Notes: generated by a model not told the origin, from the sequence alone. DNA of 64,000 nt from Meiothermus sp. (GCA_026004095.1 BPIL01000015.1:1-64000); one strand, 5' to 3'; counted from the stretch's first letter, positions 44,983-55,728 are shown. A program made the numbers and translations.

Positions 44983-45672
44983 CTACACCAGCTTTTCTTT
45001 CAGCCAGGCCGCGATATCGTCGGAGATCTGCTGGGCCAGCGGATCCAATAGCATATCGTGCTGGCTCTGGTAGACCCGGTATTCCTTGTGGGGGCCCCCA
45101 ATCAGGGCGAAATAGCGGCGCACCGCGGCTTCCGGCACGGTGTCGTCGTGGGCGGCCTCGAGCACCAGCGCCGGGGCCCAGACCCTGGGCAAAAGCTCAG
45201 GCACCCGCTGCTGGAGCGCGATTAACTGGGTCAGGGCCACGGTAGGAAAATTGGGGTAATTGGGGCTCCGCGCCCGCCGCCGGGCCTCTTCGGCGGGGTC
45301 GGTGCTGTGGGCCCAGGGTTTGACGTAGTGCAGCAGCGGGGCCAGGTAGGCCAGGCGGTTCTTGAAGCCCAGCGCCGGGGCCAGGGCCACCAGGGCGGCG
45401 GTCTTGTGCTCGGCGGCCAGCCAGCCGGCCAGCAGCCCCCCCATCGAGAGGCCCACCACCGCCCTGGGCTCGGGGAGCGCCCGGTAGGCCTCGCGGGCGG
45501 TCTGGAGCCAGTCCAGCCAGCGCACACCGCGCAGATCCTCGGGCCGGGTGCCGTGGCCGGGCAGGGTGGGCTGGGCCACGGTAAACCCAGCCTTGCGCAG
45601 GGTTTCGGGGAGCGGCCCCATGGTCAGGGTGGGGTGGGAGGTAAAACCGTGCAAAACCAGAACGTTCGACAT
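44983..45672 (-). CDS. Alpha/beta hydrolase (carboxylesterase type)
   Basis: The 229-residue enzyme has LVLHGFTSHP, the nucleophile elbow VGLSMGGLLAGW, an acidic site in LEAAHDDTVP and a late His in QSQHDMLL, matching monoglyceride-lipase or Est30-type carboxylesterases. It is cytoplasmic. It follows glycerate 2-kinase by 29 nt as the last gene of the glycolate operon, but a role in that pathway is not evident from the sequence. Its stop touches that of the S4-domain gene. Confidence 0.85.
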   Translation of the reverse strand: MSNVLVLHGFTSHPTLTMGPLPETLRKAGFTVAQPTLPGHGTRPEDLRGVRWLDWLQTAREAYRALPEPRAVVGLSMGGLLAGWLAAEHKTAALVALAPALGFKNRLAYLAPLLHYVKPWAHSTDPAEEARRRARSPNYPNFPTVALTQLIALQQRVPELLPRVWAPALVLEAAHDDTVPEAAVRRYFALIGGPHKEYRVYQSQHDMLLDPLAQQISDDIAAWLKEKLV

Positions 45673-45701
45673 GGGCCGGCTCCAGCTTACCGCAGTGCGG
45701 C

Positions 45702-46952
45702 TTACTCCACCACCAGCACGCGAAAATCGTTGAGGTTGTGGGCGGTCTCGCCGGTGATGAGCAACCCCCCCAGGGCCTGGAAAAACCCGTGCGCGTTGTT
45801 GTCGCGCAGCAGGGCCTTAAGGTCGAGGCCCAGCCGCTGGGCCTGGCGCCAGGTGTCGGGCTCCAGGACGGCGCCCGCTGCGGGGGTGTTGCCGTCGATG
45901 CCGTCGGAGTCGGCAGCCAGGGCCCAGACCCCATCCTGGCCCAGGTAAAAGCCCAGCCAGCCCAGAAACTCCTGGTTGCGCCCCCCCTGGCCCGACCCGC
46001 GCACCGTGACGCTGGCCTCGCCGCCGGAGAGCAGCACCACCGGGGGGCGGAAGGGTTGCCCGTGGGCGCGGATGCTCTGCACCAGGTTGGCATGAAAGCG
46101 GGCCAGCTCGCGGGCCTCGCCCTGGAAGCGGTCGGAGAGGATGACGGCCGGGTAGCCCTGGGCCTGCCAGAAGCGCTGGGCGGCCTCGAGCAGAACCTGG
46201 TTGCTGCCAATCAGCCGGTTTTCCACCCGCTGGAAGAGGGCCTGGCCCGGCTTGGGCGACTCGGGCAGGGCGCCCTTTGCGCCTCGCTCCAGGTGGGAGC
46301 GCACCTCGGGGAAGTCCAGGCCGTACTTGTCGAGCACCGCCAGGGCCTGGGCGAAGGTGGTCTCGTCGGGTACGGTGGGCCCCGAGGCAATCACCGAGAG
46401 GTCGTCGCCGGGCACGTCCGATAGATACAGGGCCTGGACGCGGGCGGGGGTGGCCGCGGCCAGGCGCCCCCCCTTGATGGCGGAGAGGTGTTTTCGCACC
46501 GCGTTAATCTCCTGAATATCGGCCCCCGAGCGCAAAAGGGCCTGGGTCAGGGCCTGTTTGGTGGGGAGGTCAATACCCCAGGGCGCGCACATTAGCGCGC
46601 TGCCGCCCCCAGAGATCAGAACCAGCAGAAGATCGCTGGCTTGCAGACGCGAGACGGCCTGGAGGATGATTTGTGCAGCCCGCACGCTCTGTTCGTCGGG
46701 CACGGGGTGGCGGGCCGGTATGATCTGACCGCGTTCCGTTTGCGGCCAGACCCGGCCCGGCTCGGCCTTGGGCACCGCTATAAAGGGCACCTCTGGAAAC
46801 CGCTCCTGGGCGGCGGCCAGCATGCTCATGGCTGCTTTCCCCACCGAAACGATCAGCGCCGGGGTCTCCTGGGGGAGGTGCTGGGCGGTGAGGTGGGCAG
46901 GGTGGGTTTGCTCCAGGGCCTGCCGAAAGCTGGCGATAAGCAGCGCGCGCAT
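45702..46952 (-). CDS. Glycerate 2-kinase (MOFRL family)
   Basis: The 416-residue protein belongs to the MOFRL-type glycerate kinases, which make 2-phosphoglycerate from D-glycerate and ATP. Motifs are SVGKAAMSML, LLVLISGGGSALMCAP, NAVRKHLSAIKGGRLA and the C-terminal MOFRL segment GEASVTVRGSGQGGRNQEFLGWLG. It lies 22 nt after glcF, so glycolate carbon oxidised to glyoxylate can be fed into glycolysis. No glyoxylate carboligase or tartronate semialdehyde reductase gene is seen here. Confidence 0.92.
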   Translation of the reverse strand: MRALLIASFRQALEQTHPAHLTAQHLPQETPALIVSVGKAAMSMLAAAQERFPEVPFIAVPKAEPGRVWPQTERGQIIPARHPVPDEQSVRAAQIILQAVSRLQASDLLLVLISGGGSALMCAPWGIDLPTKQALTQALLRSGADIQEINAVRKHLSAIKGGRLAAATPARVQALYLSDVPGDDLSVIASGPTVPDETTFAQALAVLDKYGLDFPEVRSHLERGAKGALPESPKPGQALFQRVENRLIGSNQVLLEAAQRFWQAQGYPAVILSDRFQGEARELARFHANLVQSIRAHGQPFRPPVVLLSGGEASVTVRGSGQGGRNQEFLGWLGFYLGQDGVWALAADSDGIDGNTPAAGAVLEPDTWRQAQRLGLDLKALLRDNNAHGFFQALGGLLITGETAHNLNDFRVLVVE

Positions 46953-46974
46953 AGGCCTCTACCCGGGCTGGGCT

Positions 46975-48252
46975 TTAGCGGTTTGGGAGGATGGGGCTCT
47001 GGGCGTAGGCCCGATCCAGCAGCTCGAGGGTGTGCAGCACCGGAATCTCCCGGCCCAGCCTGCGCAGATGGCTTTGGATCTGGGTGAAGCAGCCGATGTT
47101 GCCGGTGACCACCAGCTCGGCCCCGGTGGCCAGGATGTTGCGGGCTTTGCGCTCGCCCAAGGCGGTGGCGATTTCGGGCTGCTCGAGGTTGTAGGTACCC
47201 GCCGAGCCACAGCAAAGCTCGCCTTCGGGAATTTCCACAAGCTCGAGGCCCGGAATGCTTCTTAGCAGCCGGCGCGGCTCGGCCCGTACCTGCTGGGCGT
47301 GGGCCAGGTGGCAGGCGTCGTGGTAGGCCACCTTGAGGGGCCGCTCCAGCGGGGGTACGGCTTTCAGCCCCAGCTCGACCAGGAAAACCGAGACGTCCTT
47401 GACCTTGGCGGCCAGTTGGTGGGCCTGGGCCTGCTCGGGTTCCCCGTGGAAGAGCAGGGGGTACTCTTTGAGGCCCGAGCCACAGCCGGCGGCGTTGGTG
47501 AGGATGGCGTCGTACTCACCGGCAAAGGCGCTGAGGTTGGTGCGGGCGAAGTGCAGGGCCCGCGCACGCTCGCCGGTGTGCATCGCCAGCGCGCCGCAGC
47601 AGCCCTGGCCTTTGGGGATCACCACCTCCACCCCGTTGCGGGCCAGCACCCGCAGGGTGGCGTGGTTGAAGTTGGGCTGCAACACCTGCTGGGCGCAGCC
47701 GGCCAGAAAGGCCACTCGAGCCCGCCGTTCGCCCTCGGCCGGAACCAGCTCGGGCAGGGGCTGGTGCTTGGGCAGTTGGTCGGGGAGCAGCTCGAGCGGG
47801 GCTTGCAGCAGGGGCGGCAGCAGCGGCTTGATCGGCTTGCCCAGCCGGCCCAGGGCGGCTGCGGCGCGGAAGCGCGAGGGGTAGGGGAGGGTCTCCTGAA
47901 GGCCCATGCGGAAGAGCTTCTGGAAAGGGGAGCGGTGGCGCTGGGGCTCGCTCCAGCCCCGGTAGGTGGTGATAAGCTCGCCGTAGGGCACGCCGCTGGG
48001 GCAGGCCGTCACGCAGCCCTGGCAGCCCAGGCACTTATCCAGGTAGGGCTGGGCTTCCTCCATGCTCAGGTTGCCCTCCAGCACCTCTTTCATCAGAAAA
48101 ATCCGCCCCCTGGGGGAGTCCATCTCCTCGCCCAGCACCTGGTAGGTGGGGCAGGCCGGCAGACAGAAGCCGCAGTGCACACAGGCCTCGATGGCGTGGG
48201 CCATGATTTCGCCCTGGGGGCCGAGCTTTTCGACGTCAATCTTGTGCTGCAT
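46975..48252 (-). CDS. glcF: Glycolate oxidase iron-sulfur subunit
   Basis: GlcF carries electrons from the flavin subunits of glycolate dehydrogenase to the respiratory chain. The 425-residue protein has two ferredoxin-type motifs, [15 protein letters not shown] and [14 protein letters not shown], and two later CCG-type cysteine domains ([22 protein letters not shown]). It lies downstream of glcE by 14 nt in the order glcD-glcE-glcF-glycerate kinase. LutA/GlpC-like functions are excluded mainly by context. Confidence 0.93.
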   Translation of the reverse strand: MQHKIDVEKLGPQGEIMAHAIEACVHCGFCLPACPTYQVLGEEMDSPRGRIFLMKEVLEGNLSMEEAQPYLDKCLGCQGCVTACPSGVPYGELITTYRGWSEPQRHRSPFQKLFRMGLQETLPYPSRFRAAAALGRLGKPIKPLLPPLLQAPLELLPDQLPKHQPLPELVPAEGERRARVAFLAGCAQQVLQPNFNHATLRVLARNGVEVVIPKGQGCCGALAMHTGERARALHFARTNLSAFAGEYDAILTNAAGCGSGLKEYPLLFHGEPEQAQAHQLAAKVKDVSVFLVELGLKAVPPLERPLKVAYHDACHLAHAQQVRAEPRRLLRSIPGLELVEIPEGELCCGSAGTYNLEQPEIATALGERKARNILATGAELVVTGNIGCFTQIQSHLRRLGREIPVLHTLELLDRAYAQSPILPNR

Positions 48253-48266
48253 AGGTTTTCCTGGGG

Positions 48267-49340
48267 TTACTGGGGTAGAGCAAGGCTGAACCGGCCTTGA
48301 GGATCGAGGGCGGCGGTTACCCGCTGACCAAAGACCTGTTCCAAGTCTATTCCAATCTGGGGGCGAGCGGTGTGGCCCCTCAGAACCAGACCAGATAAGT
48401 TCTGAGACCGTAGCAGGGTATCCAACTGGGCCAGCTCGTGGTTCCAGGCCAGGTACAGCAGATGCCCCGCGCTCATGTACCGGCGGGGGGTGCTGCCCAG
48501 GGCCTGTTCCAGGGTGGGGATGCGCCGGGCGGTGAGGGCCACTTTAACCAGATAACCCGCGCCCAGCTCGAGCCGGTTCAGGTCGCGCCAGTATTGGGTC
48601 TCGGCCTCGCCCTGCAGGAGGTCGCCAGCCCTGCCCACAAAGGCTGTGAGCCGCTCCAGCCGGGCCGGGAGGGCTTCGGGTAGGCCCCCCAGGCGCAGGG
48701 TCAGGGTGGCGGGGGGCTCGAGGTCGAGGGCATAAAGTTCGATGGGCGAGCCCGCCAGCCGGTAGAGGGCCTCGAGCGCCGCTTCCAGCTTGGGGAAGGC
48801 CACCCGCAGGGTGGCGGTGGCTTTGGGGTAGGGGAACACCTTGAAGGCCAGCTCGGTGAGGAGGCCCAGCCGCCCCAGGCTGCCCACCATCAGCTTGGGC
48901 AGGTCGAAGCCGGCGGCGTTCTTGACCACCTTGCCACCTGCCCGCACCAGTTGGCCCGTGCCGTCCACAAACTGCACCCCCAGGATGAAGTCGCGCACCC
49001 CCCCATAGCGCTGCCGCATGGGGCCGGAAAGCCCGGCGGCCACCGTGCCCCCCAGGGTGGCCCCCTGTTCCACCAGGGGCGGGTCGAAGGGCAGGTACTG
49101 CCCGTGCTGGGCCAGAAGCTGCTCCACCTCGGCCAGGGGGGTTCCGGCCCGGGCTACCAGCACGTACTCGCCGGGGTCGTACTCGAGCACCCCCGAGAGG
49201 CCGCGCATCTCCAGAACGGTCTGGTCTTCTGTTGGTGTGGAAAGGGCCGGTTTGCTGCCGCCGCCCCTGGCCCGCACCCGGCTGTGGGCCCGGACGGCCT
49301 CCTGCACCTCGGCGGGGCTGGTGGGGTGGAGCACGGTCAT
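48267..49340 (-). CDS. glcE: Glycolate oxidase FAD-binding subunit
   Basis: The 357-residue protein is a shorter FAD-binding type 4 (PCMH-fold) subunit with [13 protein letters not shown] and [47 protein letters not shown], typical for GlcE. It pairs with GlcD and GlcF at the membrane to oxidise glycolate to glyoxylate. It lies 6 nt after glcD. Confidence 0.93.
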   Translation of the reverse strand: MTVLHPTSPAEVQEAVRAHSRVRARGGGSKPALSTPTEDQTVLEMRGLSGVLEYDPGEYVLVARAGTPLAEVEQLLAQHGQYLPFDPPLVEQGATLGGTVAAGLSGPMRQRYGGVRDFILGVQFVDGTGQLVRAGGKVVKNAAGFDLPKLMVGSLGRLGLLTELAFKVFPYPKATATLRVAFPKLEAALEALYRLAGSPIELYALDLEPPATLTLRLGGLPEALPARLERLTAFVGRAGDLLQGEAETQYWRDLNRLELGAGYLVKVALTARRIPTLEQALGSTPRRYMSAGHLLYLAWNHELAQLDTLLRSQNLSGLVLRGHTARPQIGIDLEQVFGQRVTAALDPQGRFSLALPQ

Positions 49341-49346
49341 GGCGGC

Positions 49347-50786
49347 CTACTCCCTGGAAATAACCCCGGCCCGCTCCAGGGGATGGGGCCCGGCCTGGTG
49401 CAGCGCAGGGGCTTCGCCGCCGGGGAACATCTTGCCGCGGTTGGAAAGCTCGAGGGGATCGAGGGCCAATCGGATGCGCCGCATGGCGGCCAGATCGGCC
49501 TCGGAGAACATCTCGGGCATGTAGGCTTTCTTCTCCATGCCCACCCCGTGCTCGCCGGTGATGGAGCCGCCCAGCGCCACGCACAGGCGCAGGATCTCCC
49601 CCGCCAGCTCCTCGGCCCGCTCGAACTCCCCGGCCACCCGCCCGTTGTAGAGAATCAGGGGGTGCAGGTTGCCATCCCCGGCGTGGAAGACGTTGGCCAC
49701 CCGCAGGCCATACCGCGCGGAGAGCCGCTCGATCTCGGCCAGGGCCTGGCCCAGCCGGGAGCGGGGCACCACCCCGTCCTGCACGATGTAGTCGGGCGAG
49801 AGCCGCCCCACCGCCGAGAAGGCGGCCTTGCGCCCTTTCCAGATTTTCAGGCGCTCCTCGGCGCTCTGGGCCACCCGCACCTCGTAGGCCCCCGAGCGCC
49901 GGATGACTTCGTCCAGGTAGCGGGCCTCGGCCTCCACCTGGGGGGTTTCGCCCTCGAGCTCCACGATCAACAGGGCCCGGGCCTCCCTTGGATAACCGGC
50001 CTTGACCGCGGCCTCGGCGGCTTCAATCGCCAGCGAGTCCATAATCTCCATCGCACCCGGCAAAAGCCCGGAGGCCACCACCGCGGCCACCGCGTCGCCG
50101 GCTTTCTCCAGCGAGTCGTAGGCGGCCAGCACGGTGTGATAGGTCTCGGGTTTGGGCAAAAGGCGCAGGGTGATCTCGGTGGCAATGCCCAGCAGCCCCT
50201 CGCTGCCCACGAACAGGCCCAGCCAGTCGGGGCCGGTGTTTTCCAGGCTCTCGCCGCCCAGCACCACGGTCTCGCCGTCGGGCAGCACCACCCTGGCCGC
50301 CAGCACGTGGTTGGAGGTCATGCCGTACTTGAGGCAGTGGGCCCCGCCCGAGTTAAAAGCCAGGTTCCCCCCAATGGTCGAGACCGGCTGGGAGGAGGGG
50401 TCGGGGGCGTAGTAAAGGCCATGGGGGGCAGCAGCGTTCGAGACCTGGAGGTTGATAAAGCCCGGCTCTACCACCGCGATGCGTTCCTGCGGATCCAGCC
50501 GCAGCAGTTTGTTCATCCTGTTGAGGCCAATCAAAAGCCCCCCATCAATCGGCAGCGAGCCCCCCGAAAGGCTGGTGCCGGAGCCCCGGGCCACATAGGG
50601 TATCCGGTGCCTGGCACACCAGCGCACCGCGGCCACCACCTCCTCGTGGCTCTCGGGCAGCACCACCGCCAGGGGCCGGGCCCGGAAGGCTGTAAGGGCA
50701 TCGGATTCATAAGGTGCTAGCTCGCCGGGCCTGTGTAGCAAGCGTCCCGGCGGAAAGAACTGGCCCAACTCGTCTAGAAGCATCAT
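49347..50786 (-). CDS. glcD: Glycolate oxidase subunit GlcD (FAD-linked oxidase)
   Basis: The 479-residue catalytic subunit has the PCMH flavin-binding domain ([41 protein letters not shown]) and the FAD-oxidase C-terminal domain with [16 protein letters not shown] and [17 protein letters not shown]. It oxidises glycolate (or D-lactate in relatives); GlcE and GlcF next to it point to glycolate. It is the first gene of the operon, and the CRISPR array ends 73 nt upstream of its start codon. Confidence 0.95.
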   Translation of the reverse strand: MMLLDELGQFFPPGRLLHRPGELAPYESDALTAFRARPLAVVLPESHEEVVAAVRWCARHRIPYVARGSGTSLSGGSLPIDGGLLIGLNRMNKLLRLDPQERIAVVEPGFINLQVSNAAAPHGLYYAPDPSSQPVSTIGGNLAFNSGGAHCLKYGMTSNHVLAARVVLPDGETVVLGGESLENTGPDWLGLFVGSEGLLGIATEITLRLLPKPETYHTVLAAYDSLEKAGDAVAAVVASGLLPGAMEIMDSLAIEAAEAAVKAGYPREARALLIVELEGETPQVEAEARYLDEVIRRSGAYEVRVAQSAEERLKIWKGRKAAFSAVGRLSPDYIVQDGVVPRSRLGQALAEIERLSARYGLRVANVFHAGDGNLHPLILYNGRVAGEFERAEELAGEILRLCVALGGSITGEHGVGMEKKAYMPEMFSEADLAAMRRIRLALDPLELSNRGKMFPGGEAPALHQAGPHPLERAGVISRE

Positions 50787-50859
50787 GAAGGTGATCTGGC
50801 TTGTCAGAAGCTGCTTTGCGCTAGAGTCTATGTATTCAATCTACAAATTTTCGCACATA

Positions 50860-53800
50860 GCTTCAATCCTCACTCGAGCTTTCGCCCGAGTGCAACGTCG
50901 GACTCGACGATGAACCTCGAGTCCGACTTAAGGTTTCAATCCTCACTCGAGCTTTCGCCCGAGTGCAACCTGCGGGCCTTGCGGGCCCCCAGCGAGGTGG
51001 TCAAGTTTCAATCCTCACTCGAGCTTTCGCCCGAGTGCAACCCTGCTGTACGCCGAGAAGGCCGCCGTGAACATGGTTTCAATCCTCACTCGAGCTTTCG
51101 CCCGAGTGCAACTAGAAGTGGTCAACGGGCAAATAGGCGACGAGGTTTCAATCCTCACTCGAGCTTTCGCCCGAGTGCAACAGTCGGCACTTTTTGCGTT
51201 TATTCTTGCGTTTATATTGTTTCAATCCTCACTCGAGCTTTCGCCCGAGTGCAACGCGGCGGCGCTACTCGCTGGTTGACCGGCTCCATGATCGTTTCAA
51301 TCCTCACTCGAGCTTTCGCCCGAGTGCAACAAGCCGCTGGGCTGCCAAGCCTAAGCCAAGCTGCCGTTTCAATCCTCACTCGAGCTTTCGCCCGAGTGCA
51401 ACGCAGCCTCCTTAGCGGCCACCAATGGCGCAACCGGGTTTCAATCCTCACTCGAGCTTTCGCCCGAGTGCAACCGCTGTCCAGGCCTACGGTAGCGCTC
51501 GACCGGCTCTATGTGGTTTCAATCCTCACTCGAGCTTTCGCCCGAGTGCAACGCCGAAATCACTGTAGAGGGTGAGGGTGAGGCGGTAAGTTTCAATCCT
51601 CACTCGAGCTTTCGCCCGAGTGCAACTATCCAACATAGCGCTACAAAAAACATAGTGTGCAGTTTCAATCCTCACTCGAGCTTTCGCCCGAGTGCAACGC
51701 CGAAATCACTGTAGAGGGTGAGGGTGAGGCGGTAAGTTTCAATCCTCACTCGAGCTTTCGCCCGAGTGCAACTATCCAACATAGCGCTACAAAAAACATA
51801 GTGTGCAGTTTCAATCCTCACTCGAGCTTTCGCCCGAGTGCAACGCCGAAATCACTGTAGAGGGTGAGGGTGAGGCGGTAAGTTTCAATCCTCACTCGAG
51901 CTTTCGCCCGAGTGCAACAATCCGGGGGCAAAACAGGAGGGAAGCATGTACGAGATTGTTTCAATCCTCACTCGAGCTTTCGCCCGAGTGCAACAATCCG
52001 GGGGCAAAACAGGAGGGAAGCATGTACGAGATTGTTTCAATCCTCACTCGAGCTTTCGCCCGAGTGCAACCGTGCCTGTCGCAGGGTGAGATGCGTGGAC
52101 ACCCTGTTCTCTGTTTCAATCCTCACTCGAGCTTTCGCCCGAGTGCAACCTCCAGGACGGCCCGACCGGTGTTGATATCGGCGTTTCAATCCTCACTCGA
52201 GCTTTCGCCCGAGTGCAACGCGGGGTGGGCCGACCTCGTTCTCGCGCAGGACGAGGTTTCAATCCTCACTCGAGCTTTCGCCCGAGTGCAACTGGATTTC
52301 GCCGAGTTTTTGGAAGCACTTGGTTTTGTTTCAATCCTCACTCGAGCTTTCGCCCGAGTGCAACGCCTGGCGCTGCCCTCTCTGGCGGCCCTGGTGGCCT
52401 ACGTTTCAATCCTCACTCGAGCTTTCGCCCGAGTGCAACACAAAACTGCCTTAGAATAATAAAAATCCTAGCTGGTTTCAATCCTCACTCGAGCTTTCGC
52501 CCGAGTGCAACTAGCTTTTTTCAAATCTGGATGAATATCGTAACGTAAGTTTCAATCCTCACTCGAGCTTTCGCCCGAGTGCAACGCCTGGTACAGGGCC
52601 TGGTGCGGGGCCTGGTACAGGTTTCAATCCTCACTCGAGCTTTCGCCCGAGTGCAACTCCCCTCCTGGCCGGGAAGTTCACATGGGCGGCGGTTTCAATC
52701 CTCACTCGAGCTTTCGCCCGAGTGCAACAAAAGCCCCGCTTGTGCGTCTGCACGTCTCGGGGGTTTCAATCCTCACTCGAGCTTTCGCCCGAGTGCAACC
52801 GTTATCGTTAGCTCAGAAACACTAGCGAAATTTCAGGTTTCAATCCTCACTCGAGCTTTCGCCCGAGTGCAACCCTTGGAGGAGTCCCAGGCCAGGCCCA
52901 TGCGGTCAAAGTTTCAATCCTCACTCGAGCTTTCGCCCGAGTGCAACCTCTATGATGCAAATCAAAACATCTGGTACGTTCAGTTTCAATCCTCACTCGA
53001 GCTTTCGCCCGAGTGCAACATGAGTCAAGGGCCGCCGCCCCATCCCCATGGTGGTTTCAATCCTCACTCGAGCTTTCGCCCGAGTGCAACCTATTGGCTA
53101 GTAGTATCTAGCCAGCAAGCCCTTGTTTCAATCCTCACTCGAGCTTTCGCCCGAGTGCAACGCGCCGTGGTGTGCGCGGCGCTGGCCGTAGGAGCAGTTT
53201 CAATCCTCACTCGAGCTTTCGCCCGAGTGCAACGGCCGGGATCGCGAGGTGAACGTGATCACCGGAGTTTCAATCCTCACTCGAGCTTTCGCCCGAGTGC
53301 AACGCGCCCGTCCGCGCATTGATACGCCCTGGGAAAGTTTCAATCCTCACTCGAGCTTTCGCCCGAGTGCAACACCGCACCGACCGCTTCGTCTTCCCGG
53401 CCATCAGGTTTCAATCCTCACTCGAGCTTTCGCCCGAGTGCAACAATCCTGCCAAAAGCACCTGCCGCACAGAACGAAAAGTTTCAATCCTCACTCGAGC
53501 TTTCGCCCGAGTGCAACCCGCCCGCAGGGGATGTCATCCCCCCATCTCCCAAGTTTCAATCCTCACTCGAGCTTTCGCCCGAGTGCAACTGATTTCTGCG
53601 GTGAGCTCGGCATCCGCGTAGCCGAGGTTTCAATCCTCACTCGAGCTTTCGCCCGAGTGCAACCAGCGTTTTCCCAAGAAACGCCAGCCCCACGCCCAGG
53701 TTTCAATCCTCACTCGAGCTTTCGCCCGAGTGCAACAGAAAAGTGCGAACGCCGCCAACGTCAGGACTATGTTTCAATCCTCACTCGAGCTTTCGCCCGA

Positions 53801-54831
53801 GTGCAACGACCAGCACGGCCCAAAAAGTCTTCGATTGCCAGGTTTCAATCCTCACTCGAGCTTTCGCCCGAGTGCAACGAGAGATGCCCCACGCCTGGCT
53901 ACAGAAGAGGAGGAAGTTTCAATCCTCACTCGAGCTTTCGCCCGAGTGCAACGGGGGGGATACTGATGGCGGGGTTTGAGTTGTTCAAGTTTCAATCCTC
54001 ACTCGAGCTTTCGCCCGAGTGCAACCCCCCCGCCCACAGCCCGATTTGCGTCAGGCCCGGCGTTTCAATCCTCACTCGAGCTTTCGCCCGAGTGCAACGG
54101 AATGCTCGAGGCGCGTTGACGATTATCCCGCCAAACGTTTCAATCCTCACTCGAGCTTTCGCCCGAGTGCAACCCGGAGCACCCGCCCCGGCCCCACCAC
54201 TTCCGCCATGTTTCAATCCTCACTCGAGCTTTCGCCCGAGTGCAACGTCACGCTGTTCGAGCTGCGCTCGGCCTCGACGCAGGTTTCAATCCTCACTCGA
54301 GCTTTCGCCCGAGTGCAACGTGAGTTACGCCGAGGAGGGGCGCCCGACGGTTACCGTTTCAATCCTCACTCGAGCTTTCGCCCGAGTGCAACTTTTCGCC
54401 ATCGAGCAATCAGCCTGGACAGCCAAAGTTTCAATCCTCACTCGAGCTTTCGCCCGAGTGCAACCCTGCGGCGAGGTTGGTGCCGTCGCGGGTGATTTTG
54501 TTTCAATCCTCACTCGAGCTTTCGCCCGAGTGCAACCCCCCCGCCCACAGCCCGATTTGCGTCAGGCCCGGCGTTTCAATCCTCACTCGAGCTTTCGCCC
54601 GAGTGCAACGGAATGCTCGAGGCGCGTTGACGATTATCCCGCCAAACGTTTCAATCCTCACTCGAGCTTTCGCCCGAGTGCAACACGCTGCATGGTGGGG
54701 CCAGCGCAAGCGGGGCCAGAGTGTTTCAATCCTCACTCGAGCTTTCGCCCGAGTGCAACTGGCTCCGCTGGGCTACCAGTGGCAGGCTGAGGGGGTTTCA
54801 ATCCTCACTCGAGCTTTCGCCCGAGTGCAAC
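50860..54831 (-). CRISPR. CRISPR array: 55 repeats of 37 nt, 54 spacers
   Basis: The repeat (plus strand) begins GTTTCAATCC and ends GAGTGCAAC, with an internal stem CACTCG/CGAGTG around an XhoI-type CTCGAG. Spacers are about 32-39 nt. Read on the minus strand the repeat ends in ATTGAAAC, the 5' handle of type I-B/III crRNAs, so the array is transcribed right to left. The left-most repeat (50860-50896) has one change (GCTTC for GTTTC), as expected of the old, leader-distal end. Spacer sequences at 51553-52033 and 54026-54647 are duplicated. Long ORFs across the array in the track are artefacts. No cas gene lies in the window. Confidence 0.98.
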
Positions 54832-55040
54832 GGCCTCATTCTAGCGTGCGTGCAGGACGGGGTTCAACAGGCCGTTTGCGCGAACCCCCCCAAAAAGGCT
54901 TCCGACGCGGGGTGGGGGAAGGTGAAGGGAAAGCAGGTTTTCAATGTCCCCTGGCCGATTTCTCGGCTTGCGCGAACCCCCCTGGGTTTTGGCACCTGCT
55001 TGGGGTTCGCGCATTCTACCAGATATGCGGGGCCAGTTGC
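54832..55040 (-). promoter_or_regulatory. CRISPR leader
   Basis: This 209-nt gene-free stretch lies at the leader side of the array. The sequence TTGCGCGAACCCCC occurs at 54876-54889 and again at 54968-54981, and its core is found inverted at 55002-55013 (GGGGTTCGCGCA). Another TAGAAT box lies at 55013-55018 (minus strand). Such repeated motifs are candidates for binding sites of adaptation or regulatory proteins. Confidence 0.7.
54838..54867 (-). promoter_or_regulatory. Probable CRISPR array promoter
   Basis: On the minus strand TTGAAC (54862-54867), an 18-nt spacer and TAGAAT (54838-54843) lie directly before the first repeat. Transcription would start at the leader-proximal repeat. Confidence 0.6.
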
Positions 55041-55727
55041 TTAGCGGAACGCAAAGGGGTTGAAGCGGGTGTCGCGGTCGTAATAGTCCTCGTTCTCGGC
55101 GCGCTTCAGGAAGCCCACCACCGCATAGGTAAGGGGTGTAAACAGTACCTCTATGCCAACCTTAAAGATGTAGTTCGAAACAAACACTGTCCAGAGCAGG
55201 CTGTTGTCCCAGACTCCATAAAAGGCCACCAGCAGGAAAATGGCGGTGTCCAGGCCCTGTCCTACCAGGGTAGAACCGATGGTGCGCAGGGCCAAAAAGC
55301 GCCCTTGGGTAGCCACTTTGAGCCGGGCCAGAATATAGCTATTGGCAAACTCGCCCACCCAGTAGGCCACCAGGCTGGCCAGCACGATGCGCGGCACCAG
55401 ACCCAGGATGGTAGAGAAGGCCTCGGCCGATTTTTGACTGAACTCGTCGGTGGGCGTGGGCAGCGCGCTCACCAGGCCAAAGGTGAGGGCGGAAAGCAGT
55501 AGTAGGAAGAAACCAGTCCAGATCACCCGGCGGCTTCTTTTGTAGCCGTAAACCTCGGTGAGCACATCGCCAAAGATGTAGGCCAGGGGGAATAACAGGG
55601 TGCCCCCGTCAAAGGTAAAAGGGCCAAAAAGCACCACCTTGGTGGAGGCGATGTTGGAGACCACCAACACCACTACGAAAAGGGCTGTGATGAGGTCGAG
55701 ATAACGGTAGCTTTTCATACGGCTCAT
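55041..55727 (-). CDS. Queuosine precursor transporter (YhhQ/VUT family)
   Basis: The 228-residue membrane protein has about six helices and the family features VSNIASTKVVLFGPFTFDGGTLLFPLAYIFGDVLTEVYGYKRSR and IGSTLVGQGLDTAIFLLVAF. It imports queuosine precursors such as preQ1 or preQ0. queA at 11.6 kb uses the imported base after it is inserted into tRNA. The start is ATG 55727, one base after the hpt stop codon; the longer track ORF overlaps hpt. It is coupled to hpt. Confidence 0.9.
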   Translation of the reverse strand: MSRMKSYRYLDLITALFVVVLVVSNIASTKVVLFGPFTFDGGTLLFPLAYIFGDVLTEVYGYKRSRRVIWTGFFLLLLSALTFGLVSALPTPTDEFSQKSAEAFSTILGLVPRIVLASLVAYWVGEFANSYILARLKVATQGRFLALRTIGSTLVGQGLDTAIFLLVAFYGVWDNSLLWTVFVSNYIFKVGIEVLFTPLTYAVVGFLKRAENEDYYDRDTRFNPFAFR

Positions 55728-55728
55728 G

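Noticed and set aside
50910-55502. Many long ORFs across the CRISPR array (for example 53249..54790, 513 aa, and 54477..55502, 341 aa)
   Set aside because: They are read-through of regularly spaced identical repeats, seen as recurring peptides such as SILTRAFARVQ and FNPHSSFRPSAT; the region is a CRISPR array.
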